Assembly: GCF_002775205.1 (NCBI RefSeq)
Contig: NC_036443.1
Coordinates: 30,629,717-30,693,716 of the forward strand
Length of the DNA: 64,000 nt
From: Xiphophorus maculatus
Lineage: Eukaryota > Chordata > Actinopteri > Cyprinodontiformes > Poeciliidae
Direction of reading: 5' to 3'
Both the position numbers and the translations under genes were made by a program. Shown piece by piece: positions 1 through 10,650 of this stretch; position 1 is the first letter of the stretch; every line of letters starts with the position of its first letter. The notes beneath the pieces are model-generated. The model had not been told where the DNA came from. It ran no database searches and worked only from the letters and a program-made list of their open reading frames with translations.

Positions 1-200
1 TGAAAACCTTCTCTTCTCTTTGTGGTTTGAATATCTGTTGTTAAAAACATTATTTTACTGGTTTTATTTAGCAATTATAGTTTTCTTGTCATTCAAATTT
101 TAACCAGATTTTAATTTGATGCTTACATCTCTAAGGAGCTTGAAGTAAAAATCCTGCCGTTTCTATTTGTGATTCATTTTGTTGTTTTTTTTTTTAACAG

Positions 201-868
201 GCTGGACGTGGTTTTCAAAAACCGAAAAGTTAGTTTTGCAAGTTTTAGTATGAACACAAGATTATTTAATCTGAAATTATGAAACATAAATTTTGCTTTG
301 GGTCATGGATAGCTGAACTTTTCAGTGTATTGATATTAATATGATCTGAATCTCTCATATAACAGAACCAGGGTCGTTTGCAGGAATAAGAACTGTTGTG
401 GCATGTGAGGGATCAGAGGCTCAAATATCGTGTGGTAAGGTTACTGGTTTTACTGGTTGTTCTGGAGCATTACACCATGAATACTTTCAGATTTCCAACA
501 TTTCGTCTTCTGTCTTCCAACAGCGAATGAGGATATATTTGTGATCGGTGCTATATATGGACGCAGCGATCGGATGACGTGCTCCTATGGGATACCTGCA
601 GAGCAGACGAAGAACACTAATTGTGCTACGAGGGCAGAATCCGTGTTTCAGAAGTACAGAGCTTCAATCTTTCCTAAAGGGTTTTCTAACTGGATATTAA
701 TTAACAAATCCAAGAAACGACAAATCACAATTTCTAGGAAACTGACCTTGATGTGAATCCACAGATGCGAGGGGAGATCAGCGTGCGCTGTCTTAGCCAG
801 CAGCGCTGTGTTCGGAGATCCCTGTGTTGGGACCTACAAGTACCTGGAGGTGCTATATCTATGTGAAA
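201..868 (+). CDS. Rhamnose-binding lectin R1 (SUEL domain), 5' end outside window
   Basis: Secreted lectin of the SUEL/rhamnose-binding lectin family, which binds L-rhamnose or D-galactose on glycans and serves in fish egg and mucosal defence (family knowledge). Coding exons seen: linker 201-228 (donor gttagt; a 10-nt version ending at 210 also keeps phase), A 366-434, B 524-653, C 765-868. Introns inside the domain are only about 90-110 bp and keep phase. The spliced domain holds all eight family cysteines (VACEG, ISC, MTC, TNC, QKC, SAC, DPC, YLC) and the motifs AIYGRSD and [13 protein letters not shown]. After exon C a gtgagt donor occurs, but without splicing the frame ends at TAA 883-885, adding SEFMV. 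Which end is used is unknown. Its signal exon should match the one at 13,998. Confidence 0.75.
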
Positions 869-3211
869 GTGAGTTTATGGTCTAACTTCACTAAAATATT
901 TCTAAAATTCAAGAACAACATTGAAAAGCATTAATGTCACATTTGTTTTATTCAGCTGATTTAAATTTCCTTTTCTTTATCTTGAAGAAACTCCATTAGT
1001 AGCAGCTTAATTTACCATGTTTTTAACCTGATTAACAAACCCAGCTTTTCAATTAGGAAATTAATTAGGTGAAATAATCTTTTTAGGATTCTCAATTCAT
1101 CCATATTTCCAAGGTTTCATTTTTTATTTTAAATTTTCATTCATATTTTGTTTTTTATATGTATTTATTTTATTTATTAATTTGTTTATTCCTGTTTTTT
1201 GATTCCTCGAATTTCTTTCTTTCTTTTTTAAATAAAAAACGTAAACATCCCATAATAAAATATCAAGACTCGGAGTTTGGTTGCCATGGCGATCCTGTGG
1301 AGCAGGTTTTGTCCAAACTCTGTAGTCTGGTTAAAACTTTTCCCTCATCCGCTTTAATGTTCCAGTCCAGCTCAGTAACACAGTCAGTAGCACTAATGCC
1401 TTGCAGCAACAAGGTCCTGGGTTTGAATCCTAGCCTGGGTCTTTCTGCATTTACTTAGAAAGAATATATTTAATTTTTACACCAAAGACAGAAAACCAGC
1501 CTTGACTCTCCAGAGGCCTTGTTGCAGCTTTAGAACTGGTGATATTTCACTTTCTGATGTCTAAAATGCATTCTGCTGAAACGATATTGTTAATATTTCC
1601 ATGTTTTCAGTTCCATTTGCAACTGAATGAAGCGACGATCAGATCTGCTGTGCTGAGGATGAAATGCATCATAATCAGTAACATCTACAGACGTTGTGAT
1701 CCACTGATGTGCAGCTTCATCTGTCTTCAGTTTCTTTTTATGTTTACTTAGCATTTTATTTGTTTTTCTTCTCCAATCTTCATCTTTTTTTGCTTCTATT
1801 TCAACTTTCCTCAATAAACCTAACTTGCATTTACATTTTGCTCAGTTTGTTTTGCTTTGTTCGCTACAAACAGCCTGATGGGGACGAAAACTTTGACAAA
1901 CTCCTTCCAAACTATGAAGGTAGTTTAAAAACTGTTTCCAGCCTGAATAGGAAGGAACATGTGGAGGAAGTTGGTTGAATGTCTGTGAGAACGCTGCCTG
2001 CTGTCATCTGGATCAGATCAAGATGGCCGCCAACCAGAAGTGACACATTTAGGATGTTTTTTTGTTTACACACAAAAACTAGCATTTTTATTTTTGCCAA
2101 ACGTTGCATATACTTTCACGCCATTAGTTTTACCTTCCATATTTAATGTGGTCATGGTTGGCTGAGGTTTGTGGGGCTTATTTACAAAAATGGAAAAATG
2201 CTTCATCCGACCTCCAAACTTTAAAAAGTTCCTAAAACATCACACTCTCATTCAAATGAGCTCAGATTTTTAGAATGCTTCTTTGGATTGTTCTCAACAT
2301 TTCATACACTCTATGTTTGGCCATATCTCAATATGCCTCACTCTGGGTTTTTTCACAAGTTTGTACTTAACACAGATATCTGTATCTTTCTCAATCTTTT
2401 GACTATCCTAACTAAATTGCTCCCAATAGTGGGACATGTCAGCCTTAGTTATTCTGCAAAGTTTGGCAACAGTCAAATTCACATTTATCTTGGGCAGCAG
2501 CATGTCTGAACATGAACATATTTTAGCCTCATCTAACTTTATCTAAGGGGAATTCCAAGTTTAAATGAACCTTATAAGCTATAATATTTATTTGACCATA
2601 GTAGGATTTGTATTTGGTTTATATTTCTGTTTTGTCACATTTCAATTTCATTCCTTTCTGCATTAAATCCTCTTCACATTCAACAGATCCTTGTAGGAAG
2701 TAATGCAAGACAGTTTAACTGACTGAGATCATCAATAAAGCACTGATGTACATTTCAACAGTACATTGCACCCAGTATACTGTTGCACATTGGCACTGTC
2801 CTGATGGAGAAAACAGGACAGAAAACAAGAACAGCTGATCCAAACGGAGAGTTCTCTACATCATCACAACAGCTGATAACCATGGAACCAACTGGACAAC
2901 AACAGCTGCACACTGCTGCACAGCAGATAACCAACCAGCTGGATATCTGACATGTGAAGAGACCAAACTAGCTCTACACCTGTCGTTTCCCAGAATGCAT
3001 CTGGCCCCTACCAGTAATCTGCTTTTACAGTATGGCTGCACTTTACCCTGAGTGTTGCTAGTGAAACTGAATCAAAAACATGGATACTAAAAATAAATTC
3101 ATACTGTTAAATTTATACAATTTTAAAGCACATTTTTACAGTTACTTGAATCATCTAAGCACAGCACTGACATATTTCCATAATCTGATAAAACCTGACA
3201 CATTCCTGCCT
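869..3211 (+). other. Spacer between R1 and R2
   Basis: No coding exon recognised. It holds T-rich tracts, AATAAA-like sites near 1233, 1814 and 2735, a SINE-like fragment near 1365-1452 and no convincing open frame. The same spacer follows R2, R4 and R5 almost unchanged. The R7 copy lacks two parts of it (see 28,964-30,200). An alternative 3' exon for R1 could lie here but cannot be identified from sequence alone. Confidence 0.6.
1365..1452 (+). mobile_element. tRNA-like SINE fragment
   Basis: Contains GGTTTGAATCC, close to the tRNA/SINE box B consensus GGTTCGANTCC, inside a context (GCAGCAACAAGGTCCTGGG, then CTGGGTCTTTCTGCAT) typical of a dispersed fish repeat. Only a fragment is present; box A is degenerate. 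Copies lie at the same relative place after R2, R4 and R5. Confidence 0.5.
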
Positions 3212-3399
3212 CACCCATCACCAACCTGGAGTTCTGGTCAGAAAACCTCAACAGGACGAATTGTTGCCTGGATAAAGACATTTTGTTCCTCTGTCAGATC
3301 ATCAGTGAAGGTTTATAAACCCTCCATTCCCTGGTTGAAGGCACACTGCTGCTAGTGAATCTGGTTTCTGCTGCTGCTTTGATTCTTCATCACAACAAG
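3212..3399 (+). promoter_or_regulatory. R2 core promoter, TATA box and noncoding exon 1
   Basis: TATAAA lies at 3314-3319. A noncoding first exon probably starts about 30 bp later and ends at 3399 (CAACAAG followed by gtaaaa). The block from CACCCATCACC to this donor is conserved in all seven units with a promoter in the window, even where the sequence further upstream differs (compare 13,632). Confidence 0.65.
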
Positions 3400-3635
3400 G
3401 TAAAATTTGACTGAACAAACCCAAAAAAAGCTGCTTACAATTCTGTTCTTCTAATATATGTTATGATAAATTCTAGTTCTGATTCTCAGAGACATGAAAA
3501 CTTGTTTCCATCATGTTTATATTGATGGATGAAATGTATGATTTGGTTCAGCAGCTTGTTGAAAATGTTGTAGAAAATCCTCTAATATTTTGAGTCATAT
3601 TTCAGAGTAACTGAATGTTTCTTATCTTCATACAG

Positions 3636-4653
3636 ATGAAATTTGTTCTTTTTACTTTGTTCCTTTGTGGATTCATCCTGGAAATCAATGTGAGTGAAAA
3701 TCTTCTCTTCTGTTTGCTGTTTAGAAAATCAGTTGTTAAAAATCTACATTTTGTGTTTTTATGTCTTTATTTTGACTGTATGTGAAACAGGCAGTGAAAC
3801 ACAGAAATGTGTCTGTATGAACAGCAGATAAACGATGATAACTTTATCTTCAATCAACTCTAAAAACTATGAAGACAAAAAAGTTTTTAAAAGTAATTAT
3901 TTTTTATATCTGTCTCTCTTGGTTAACAGGGAAAAAGTTCATCAGGAGGTTTGTGCTTTAATCTTTCTGGTGTTTTGAGTTCACAAGGTGGCGCTGCAGG
4001 TTTTAGTATGAAGACAAGCTGGGCATGAAGGCTGATGTTGAATGTTCATCATTTATTGGATCTAAAACTGTTAAACATGAATTTATCTTTAGTTCGTGGG
4101 TGTTTGGACTTTTCTGTGTCCTGATATGAATATGATCTGAATGTCTCATATGCAGCATGGCTCCCAGAGAAAAAATCCCTTGTTGCCTGTGAAGGAACAG
4201 TGGCTCGACTCCACTGTGGTAAGGTCACTGGTTTCACTGGTCGGTTCTGGAGCATTACACCATGAATACATTCAGGTTTCCAACATTTCCTCTTCGCTCT
4301 GGCAGAAGAAGGTCAGGCTATCTATGTGACCAGTGCTACATACGGACGCAGCAATCGGTTCACGTGCTACGTTGGGATACCTGCAGAGCAGACGAAGAAC
4401 ACTGATTGTGCTACAAGGGCAGAATCCGTGTTTCAGAGGTACAGAGCTTCAATCTTTCCTAAAGGGTTTTCTAACTGGATATTAATTAATAAATCCAAGA
4501 AACGGCAAATCACAATTTCTAGGAAACTGACCTTGATGTGAATCCACAGATGCGAGGGGAGATCAGCGTGCAATGTTTTTGCCAGTAGCTCTGTGTTCGG
4601 AGATCCCTGTGTTGGGACCTACAAGTACCTGGAGGTGATATATCTATGTGAAA
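3636..4653 (+). CDS. Rhamnose-binding lectin R2, hybrid unit
   Basis: Complete single-domain secreted lectin. Exons: signal 3636-3689 ([18 protein letters not shown]), linker 3930-3948 (GKSSSG), A 4156-4218, B 4306-4438, C 4550-4653. Every junction keeps frame: the linker is 19 nt and restores phase between the phase-0 signal exon and the phase-1 exon A. The domain has eight cysteines (VACEG, LHC, FTC, TDC, QRC, SAC, DPC, YLC), ATYGRS and [13 protein letters not shown]. If exon C is not spliced onward, the product is about 129 residues with stop TAA 4668-4670. The first part (exons 1 to early B) matches R3, while the rest matches R1, so this gene looks like the product of unequal crossing-over. 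Function as for R1. Confidence 0.8.
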
Positions 4654-6995
4654 GTGAGTTTATGGTCTAACTTCACTAAAATATTTCTAAAATTCAAGAA
4701 CAACATTGAAAAGCATTAATGTCACATTTGTTTTATTCAGCTGATTTAAATTTCCTTTTCTTTATCTTGAAGAAACTCCATTAGTAGCAGCTTAATTTAC
4801 CATGTTTTTAACCTGATTAACAAACCCAGCTTTTCAATTAGGAAATTAATTAGGTGAAATAATCTTTTTAGGATTCTCAATTCATCCATATTTCCAAGGT
4901 TTCATTTTTTATTTTTCATTTTCATTCATATTTTGTTTTTATATGTATTTATTTTATTTATTAATTTGTTTATTCCTGTTTTTTGATTCCTCGAATTTCT
5001 TTCTTTCTTTTTTAAATAAAAAACGTAAGCATCCCATAATAAAATATCAAGACTCGGAGTTTGGTTGCCATGGCGATCCTGTGGAGCAGGTTTTGTCCAA
5101 ACTCTGTAGTCTGGTTAAAAATTTTCCCTCATCCGCTTTAATGTTCCAGTCCAGCTCAGTAACACAGTCAGTAGCACTAATGCCTTGCAGCAACAAGGTC
5201 CTGGGTTTGAATCCTAGCCTGGGTCTTTCTGCATTTACTTAGAAAGAATATATTTAATGTTTACACCAAAGACAGAAAACCAGCCTTGACTCTCCAGAGG
5301 CCTTGTTGCAGCTTTAGAACTGGTGATATTTCACTTTCTGATGTCTAAAATGCATTCTGCTGAAACGATATTGTTAATATTTCCATGTTTTCAGTTCCAT
5401 TTGCAACTGAATGAAGCGACGATCAGATCTGCTGTGCTGAGGATGAAATGCATCATAATCAGTAACATCTACAGACGTTGTGATCCACTGATGTGCAGCT
5501 TCATCTGTCTTCAGTTTCTTTTTATGTTTACTTAGCATTTTATTTGTTTTTCTTCTCCAATCTTCATCTCTTTTTGCTTCTATTTCAACTTTCCTCAATA
5601 AACCTAACTTGCATTTACATTTTGCTCAGTTTGTTTTGCTTTGTTCGCTACAAACAGCCTGATGGGGACGAAAACTTTGACAAACTCCTTCCAAATTATG
5701 AAGGTAGTTTAAAAACTGTTTCCAGCCTGAATAGGAAGGAACATGTGGAGGAAGTTGGTTGAATGTCTGTGAGAACGCTGCCTGCTGTCATCTGGATCAG
5801 ATCAAGATGGCCGCCAACCAGAAGTGACACATTTAGGATGTTTTTTTGTTTACACACAAAAACTAGCATTTTTATTTTTGCCAAACATTGCATATACTTT
5901 CACGCCATTAGTTTTACCTTCCATATTTAATGTGGTCATGGTTGGCTGAGGTTTGTGGGGCTTATTTACAAAAATGGAAAAATGCTTCATCCGACCTCCA
6001 AACTTTAAAAAGTTCCTAAAACATCACACTCTCATTCAAATGAGCTCAGATTTTTAGAATGCTTCTTTGGATTGTTCTCAACATTTCATACACTCTATGT
6101 TTGGCCATATCTCCATATGCCTCACTCTGGGTTTTTTCACAAGTTTGTACTTAACACAAATATCTGTATCTTTCTCAATCCTTTGACTATCCTAACTAAA
6201 TTGCTCCCAATAGTGGGACATGTCAGCCTTAGTTATTCTGCAAAGTTTGGCAACAGTCAAATTCACATTTATCTTGGGCAGCACCATGTCTGAACATGAA
6301 CATATTTTAGCCTCATCTAACTTTATCTAAGGGGAATTCCAAGTTTAAATGAATCTTATAAGCTATAATATTTATTTGACCATAGTAGGATTTGTATTTG
6401 GTTTATATTTCTGTTTTGTCTCATTTCAATTTCACTCCTTTCTGCATTAAATCCTCTTCACATTCAACAGATCCTTGTAGGAAGTAATGCAAGACAGTTT
6501 AACTGACTGAGATCATCAATAAAGCACTGATGTACATTTCAACAGTACATTGCACCCAGTATACTGTTGCACATTGGCACTGTCCTGATGGAGAAAACAG
6601 GACAGAAAACAAGAACAGCTGATCCAAACGGAGAGTTCTCTACATCATCACAACAGCTGATAACCATGGAACCAACTGGACAACAACAGCTGCACACTGC
6701 TGCACAGCAGATAACCAACCAGCTGGATATCTGACATGTGAAGAGACCAAACTAGCTCTACACCTGTCGTTTCCCAGAATGCATCTGGCCCCTACCAGTA
6801 ATCTGCTTTTACAGTTTGGCTGCACTTTACCCTGAGTGTTGCTAGTGAAACTGAATCAAAAACATGGATACTAAAAATAAATTCATACTGTTAAATTTAT
6901 ACAATTTTAAAGCACATTTTTACAGTTACTTGAATCATCTAAGCACAGCACTGACATATTTCCATAATCTGATAAAACCTGACACATTCCTGCCT
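4654..6995 (+). other. Spacer between R2 and R3
   Basis: Near-identical to the R1-R2 spacer, including the SINE-like fragment near 5150-5236. No coding exon recognised. Confidence 0.6.
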
Positions 6996-7183
6996 CACCC
7001 ATCACCAACCTGGAGTTCTGGTCAGAAAACCTCAACAGGACGAATTGTTGCCTGGATAAAGACATTTTGTTCCTCTGTCAGATCATCAGTGAAGGTTTAT
7101 AAACCCTCCATTCCCTGGTTGAAGGCACACTGCTGCTAGTGAATCTGGTTTCTGCTGCTGCTTTGATTCTTCATCACAAGATG
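6996..7183 (+). promoter_or_regulatory. R3 core promoter, TATA box and noncoding exon 1
   Basis: TATAAA at 7098-7103. The first exon ends CACAAGATG before gtaaaa at 7184, unlike CACAACAAG in R2. Splicing this ATG onto the signal exon would place it directly before, and in frame with, the normal start codon (Met-Met-Lys). Confidence 0.6.
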
Positions 7184-7418
7184 GTAAAATTTGACTGAAC
7201 AAACCCAAAAAAGCTGCTTACAATTCTGTTCTTCTAATATATGTTATGATAAATTCTAGTTCTGATTCTCGGAGACATGAAAACTTGTTTCCATCATGTT
7301 TATATTGATGGATGAAATGTATGATTTGGTTCAGCAGCTTGTTGAAAATGTTGTAGAAAATCCTCTAATATTTTGAGTCATATTTCAGAGTAACTGAATG
7401 TTTCTTATCTTCATACAG

Positions 7419-9461
7419 ATGAAATTTGTTCTTTTTACTTTGTTCCTTTGTGGATTCATCCTGGAAATCAATGTGAGTGAAAATCTTCTCTTCTGTTTGC
7501 TGTTTAGAAAATCATTTGCTAAAAATCTACATTTTGTGTTTTTATTTCTTTATTTTGACTGTATGTGAAACAGGCAGTGAAACACAGAAATGTGTCTGTA
7601 TGAACAGCAGATAAACGATGATAACTTTATCTTCAATCAACTCTAAAAACTATGAAGACAAAAAAGTTTTTAAAAGTAATTATTTTTTATATCTGTCTCT
7701 CTTGGTTAACAGGGAAAAAGTTCATCAGGAGGTTTGTGCTTTAATCTTTCTGGTGTTTTGAGTTCACAAGGTGGCGCTGCAGGTTTTAGTATGAAGACAA
7801 GCTGGGCATGAAGGCTGATGTTGAATGTTCATCATTTATTGGATCTAAAACTGTTAAACATGAATTTATCTTTAGTTCGTGGGTGTTTGGACTTTTCTGT
7901 GTCCTGATATGAATATGATCTGAATGTCTCATGCAGCATGGCTCCCAGAGAAAAAATCCCTTGTTGCCTGTGAAGGAACAGTGGCTCGACTCCACTGTGG
8001 TAAGGTCACTGGTTTCACCGGTCGGTTCTGGAGCATTACACCATGAATACATTCAGGTTTCCAACATTTCCTCTTCGCTCTGGCAGAAGAAGGTCAGGCT
8101 ATTGTTAAGGAAATATGGCTATTTTTGATTGTTTAATATTGTTAAGCTAATGCCATGTGCGTTTAAGTAGATCAACATTCCTATTTGGACAAGCTGATGC
8201 AAGGTAGGAGTTCAGAGATAAACATTCTCCTGGCAAGGCTGTAACTTAGAGCAGCCATAAAACACTATACTCTTGAAAGGCTTTAAATTAGTAGGCCATA
8301 AAGAATATCTTCCCCGGCTCACAGGTCAGAGGTCGGGGGTTTCCCAGGAGCTCAGAGTTGCATCTGGAGTTGATCACAACTTAGGAATCTTGGAAACACT
8401 TAGGTTTAATTTCTGATACACCTTTTAAATATTGATAGCAATAGTGTGTTAGATTAAAGTATATTACCCAAGTTACAAGTACTAATCTAGTAAATGGAAT
8501 GTATTTGAAAATGTACTAACTATGACAATATCGGAATCAAAAGGGAATGGTTTGAATGTTATGTTTTACAGGTTGAAAAAAGACTTCTATCTCATTATTG
8601 TTTGTGATAAGGTAAAGATTCAAATCTTTGGAGAAGCTGACTGCAGAGGAGCAAGATAGGTTTTGTGAAAATAACTTATAACTTTAATAACTAAAATGAC
8701 TCTTGATATTTGTCATTAAAACTCAGGGGAAGGTCTAAGTTTTTTCCAAGGTAGCTCAGAGGTACGCCCTATTTGCATATATTAACAAAGAGAAACGCCT
8801 TCACTAGAAAAGGGAATGCTCAATAATAAGAATTCAGACAACTGCCCTGTTTTGCTTTTAAGCATCAGCTGTCTCCAAAGGCGCCTTTGTTCTTTTTCTT
8901 TTAATTCTTTTGTCTCAGGTAAAGAATGTACTTTTGTGTACTCTGAAGTTTCTTGTTAAATTCATACGGTGTTTTCTATTGAATTAAACTCTGTATCTCT
9001 GTGACGTCATTGTGCCTCGCCGTCTTCTTGCCAGCCGTGACGACATCCGCTCAGGACCCGGGCTAACAGGAGGAAAAGAGAGCCATGCTTTTTCCAAAAT
9101 TTAAGCTAACCTAATAAATTTCCTCCTTAATACTATCTATGTGACCAGTGCTACATACGGACGCACTGATAAGAAGACTTGCAGTGCTCGTAGACCGGCC
9201 GACCAGCTAAAGAACACTGAATGCTTCACATACGCAGAGGAAGTTGGTGAGAGGTACAGAGCTTCAGTATTTCCTGAAGGTTTATCAAACTGGATGTGAA
9301 TGAGTGAATGAGGAGGACTAAGAAAGGCAAATCGCTGACTTTGATCTGAATCCACAGATGCAACGGGAAACAGTGGTGTAAAGTCAAAGCCAGTAACTAT
9401 GTGTTCGGAGATCCCTGCTATGGAACCTACAAGTACCTGGAGGTGGAATATATTTGTTACG
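7419..9461 (+). pseudogene. Rhamnose-binding lectin R3, interrupted in exon B
   Basis: Exons: signal 7419-7472, linker 7713-7731, A 7937-7999, B in two parts 8087-8102 and 9137-9253, C 9358-9461. Exon B is split by a 1,030-bp insertion with a CTAT target duplication, so the normal domain is not encoded in one exon. The parts upstream of the insertion match R2. The parts downstream are a distinct, more diverged domain type: [48 protein letters not shown]. All eight cysteines remain if the insertion is ignored. A donor-like gtgagt follows exon C; unspliced, the frame ends at TAA 9485-9487. It is probably a pseudogene unless the insertion supplies a splice site. Confidence 0.65.
8103..9132 (+). 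mobile_element. Solo-LTR-like insertion in R3 exon B
   Basis: 1,030 bp begins TGTTAAGGA and ends TCCTTAATA (near inverted ends) and is flanked by CTAT at 8099-8102 and 9133-9136. The empty site in R2 has one copy fewer, so a 4-bp target duplication is clear. The body has promoter-like and poly(A)-like stretches (AATTAAACTCTG) and no long frame, as expected of a solitary LTR of an old retroelement. The family is not recognised. A non-autonomous DNA element is the alternative. It predates the 14-kb duplication, because block 2 has it at the same base. Confidence 0.5.
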
Positions 9462-9825
9462 GTGAGTTCAGGCTCTCACTTCACTAAAATCCTTCTCAAA
9501 ACAGGAACAGCTTCAACAAGTTGGTGCAACACAAACAGCAACTTTATGGATGTTGTTCCTGCTCATTTGAATGTTGTGCCTTTTCTAAACAAGAAGCCAT
9601 CAGTAGCAGCTTTATTCACTTTTTTGTTTAGCCTGATTAACAAACCCAGGATCTTAAATTGGTAAATAATTAAATACATAAGAAATTTGCTTTCCTTAAA
9701 CTTTAAAAAATACTCTGTGCTAAATTCAGTTGTTATTTTTATTTATCTCTTTGTTTTTGTTTCCTTTGACTCTTTCTTAGTTTAAAGATAGAAATCACCA
9801 TAATGTCATAAAAATTATTTCTTCA

Positions 9826-9965
9826 GGTTTGGACAACCCTGACCGCCCTCCTCATGAGACTGTCTTGGTCAGAGGCTTCTCCAGACTCGCTGTAATACAG
9901 ACTGCTACAAGAGATCTCTACTGCCAAAAGCCATCAGCACCTACACTGTAAAATCTAATTAGTTA
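9826..9965 (+). mobile_element. LINE 3' tail fragment (L1-like), + strand
   Basis: The translated pieces LDNPDRPPHETV and, one frame over, NTDCYKRSLLPKAISTY match the carboxy end common in fish L1-like reverse transcriptases (DNPDHPLHETV ... DRYRRSFLP). It sits just after a CAG, so it can be mistaken for a terminal lectin exon. Confidence 0.6.
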
Positions 9966-10189
9966 TCAATAACTCAAAAAGCATGTAAACTGACTGCCCT
10001 TAACAAAACAAGTACATAAAAGTACATATTTTAAGTTGCACCAACTAGTGCATCCTTTGGAGAGTACACTTACAGAGGAGTTAAAGCAGCTCAACCCATC
10101 AAGCACTTAAATCAAGAGCCACCTGCCTCAAATATCTATGCATAAATCAAAACAGGTTCCAATCTTCTGAGTCCAAATCCAAAAATACT

Positions 10190-10650
10190 TTATTGATTCC
10201 AAGTGGAAATTAAATGTTGTTGTAACTTATTAATTCAAATTTTTCAGTTCTTCTTGATGCTGACGGCTGTTGACAGGAATGATCTCCTATAGCAGTCTGT
10301 ATCACAGTAAATCTGAAGAAGCCTCTGACTGAACACACTCTTTTCCCAAGACAGTCTGAAGAGGTTGTCAGGGTTCATAGTTTCTTGATTTTATGAATAA
10401 TCCTCTGTGCATCATCATCATGTCCAGAGGTTCCCCAGTCGTGCCCAGAATAGAAGCAGAAGTCGCCTTCTTCATCAGGATGTTGATGAAGACTCTGGTG
10501 CTGCTGCCCCAACAGATGATGGCTGAAGACAACAAACTGAGAGAAGATCTGCAGCATCTTGTTGAAAACCTGGAAGGATCTTAACGTCCTCAAGAAGCTG
10601 ACAGAAAATAATCTGAATTACAATTAAACATAACAAATAAAGTAATATCA
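10190..10650 (-). mobile_element. LINE 3' end fragment (L1-like), - strand
   Basis: Minus-strand pieces RTLRSFQVFNKMLQIF, then LFRLSWEKSVFSQRLLQIY and DTDCYRRSFLSTAV, are the end of the same LINE family as at 9826 but in opposite orientation, about 250 bp apart, with interrupted frames. The pair makes an imperfect inverted repeat. Confidence 0.65.

Larger units (their letters stand above)
589..4345 (+). repeat. 3.78-kb inner tandem repeat, copy 1 (block 1)
   Basis: From about GGGATACC in exon B of R1 onward, the sequence recurs 3,784-3,785 bases later in R2, including the 2.4-kb gene-to-gene spacer, the next promoter, the signal exon and exon A. The left edge lies within lectin exon B. Divergence between the copies by eye is low outside the exons. 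Confidence 0.85.
4346..8102 (+). repeat. 3.78-kb inner tandem repeat, copy 2 (block 1)
   Basis: Second copy of the unit starting in exon B of R1. It ends in exon B of R3, where the 1,030-bp insertion begins. Matching positions are offset by about 3,784-3,790 bases from copy 1. Confidence 0.85.

Noticed and set aside
541-756. 71-codon open frame (and copies at 4326, 14,597, 18,381, 28,637) as a small protein
   Set aside because: The frame is lectin exon B read through the following 111-bp intron. The GTACAG donor and CCACAG acceptor, and the rejoined Arg/Lys-Cys of the RBL domain, show it is spliced.
1159-3355. Repeated short frames in the lectin spacers (99, 70, 74, 89, 65, 73, 61 and 91 codons)
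   Set aside because: They recur only because the spacer is duplicated, with no domains, no splice logic and no promoter of their own.
9826-9950. Terminal exon of R3 starting after CTTCAG
   Set aside because: The sequence matches the carboxy end of an L1-like LINE (DNPDxPxHETV, CYKRSLLPKAI), and a second tail of the same family lies nearby in inverted orientation.
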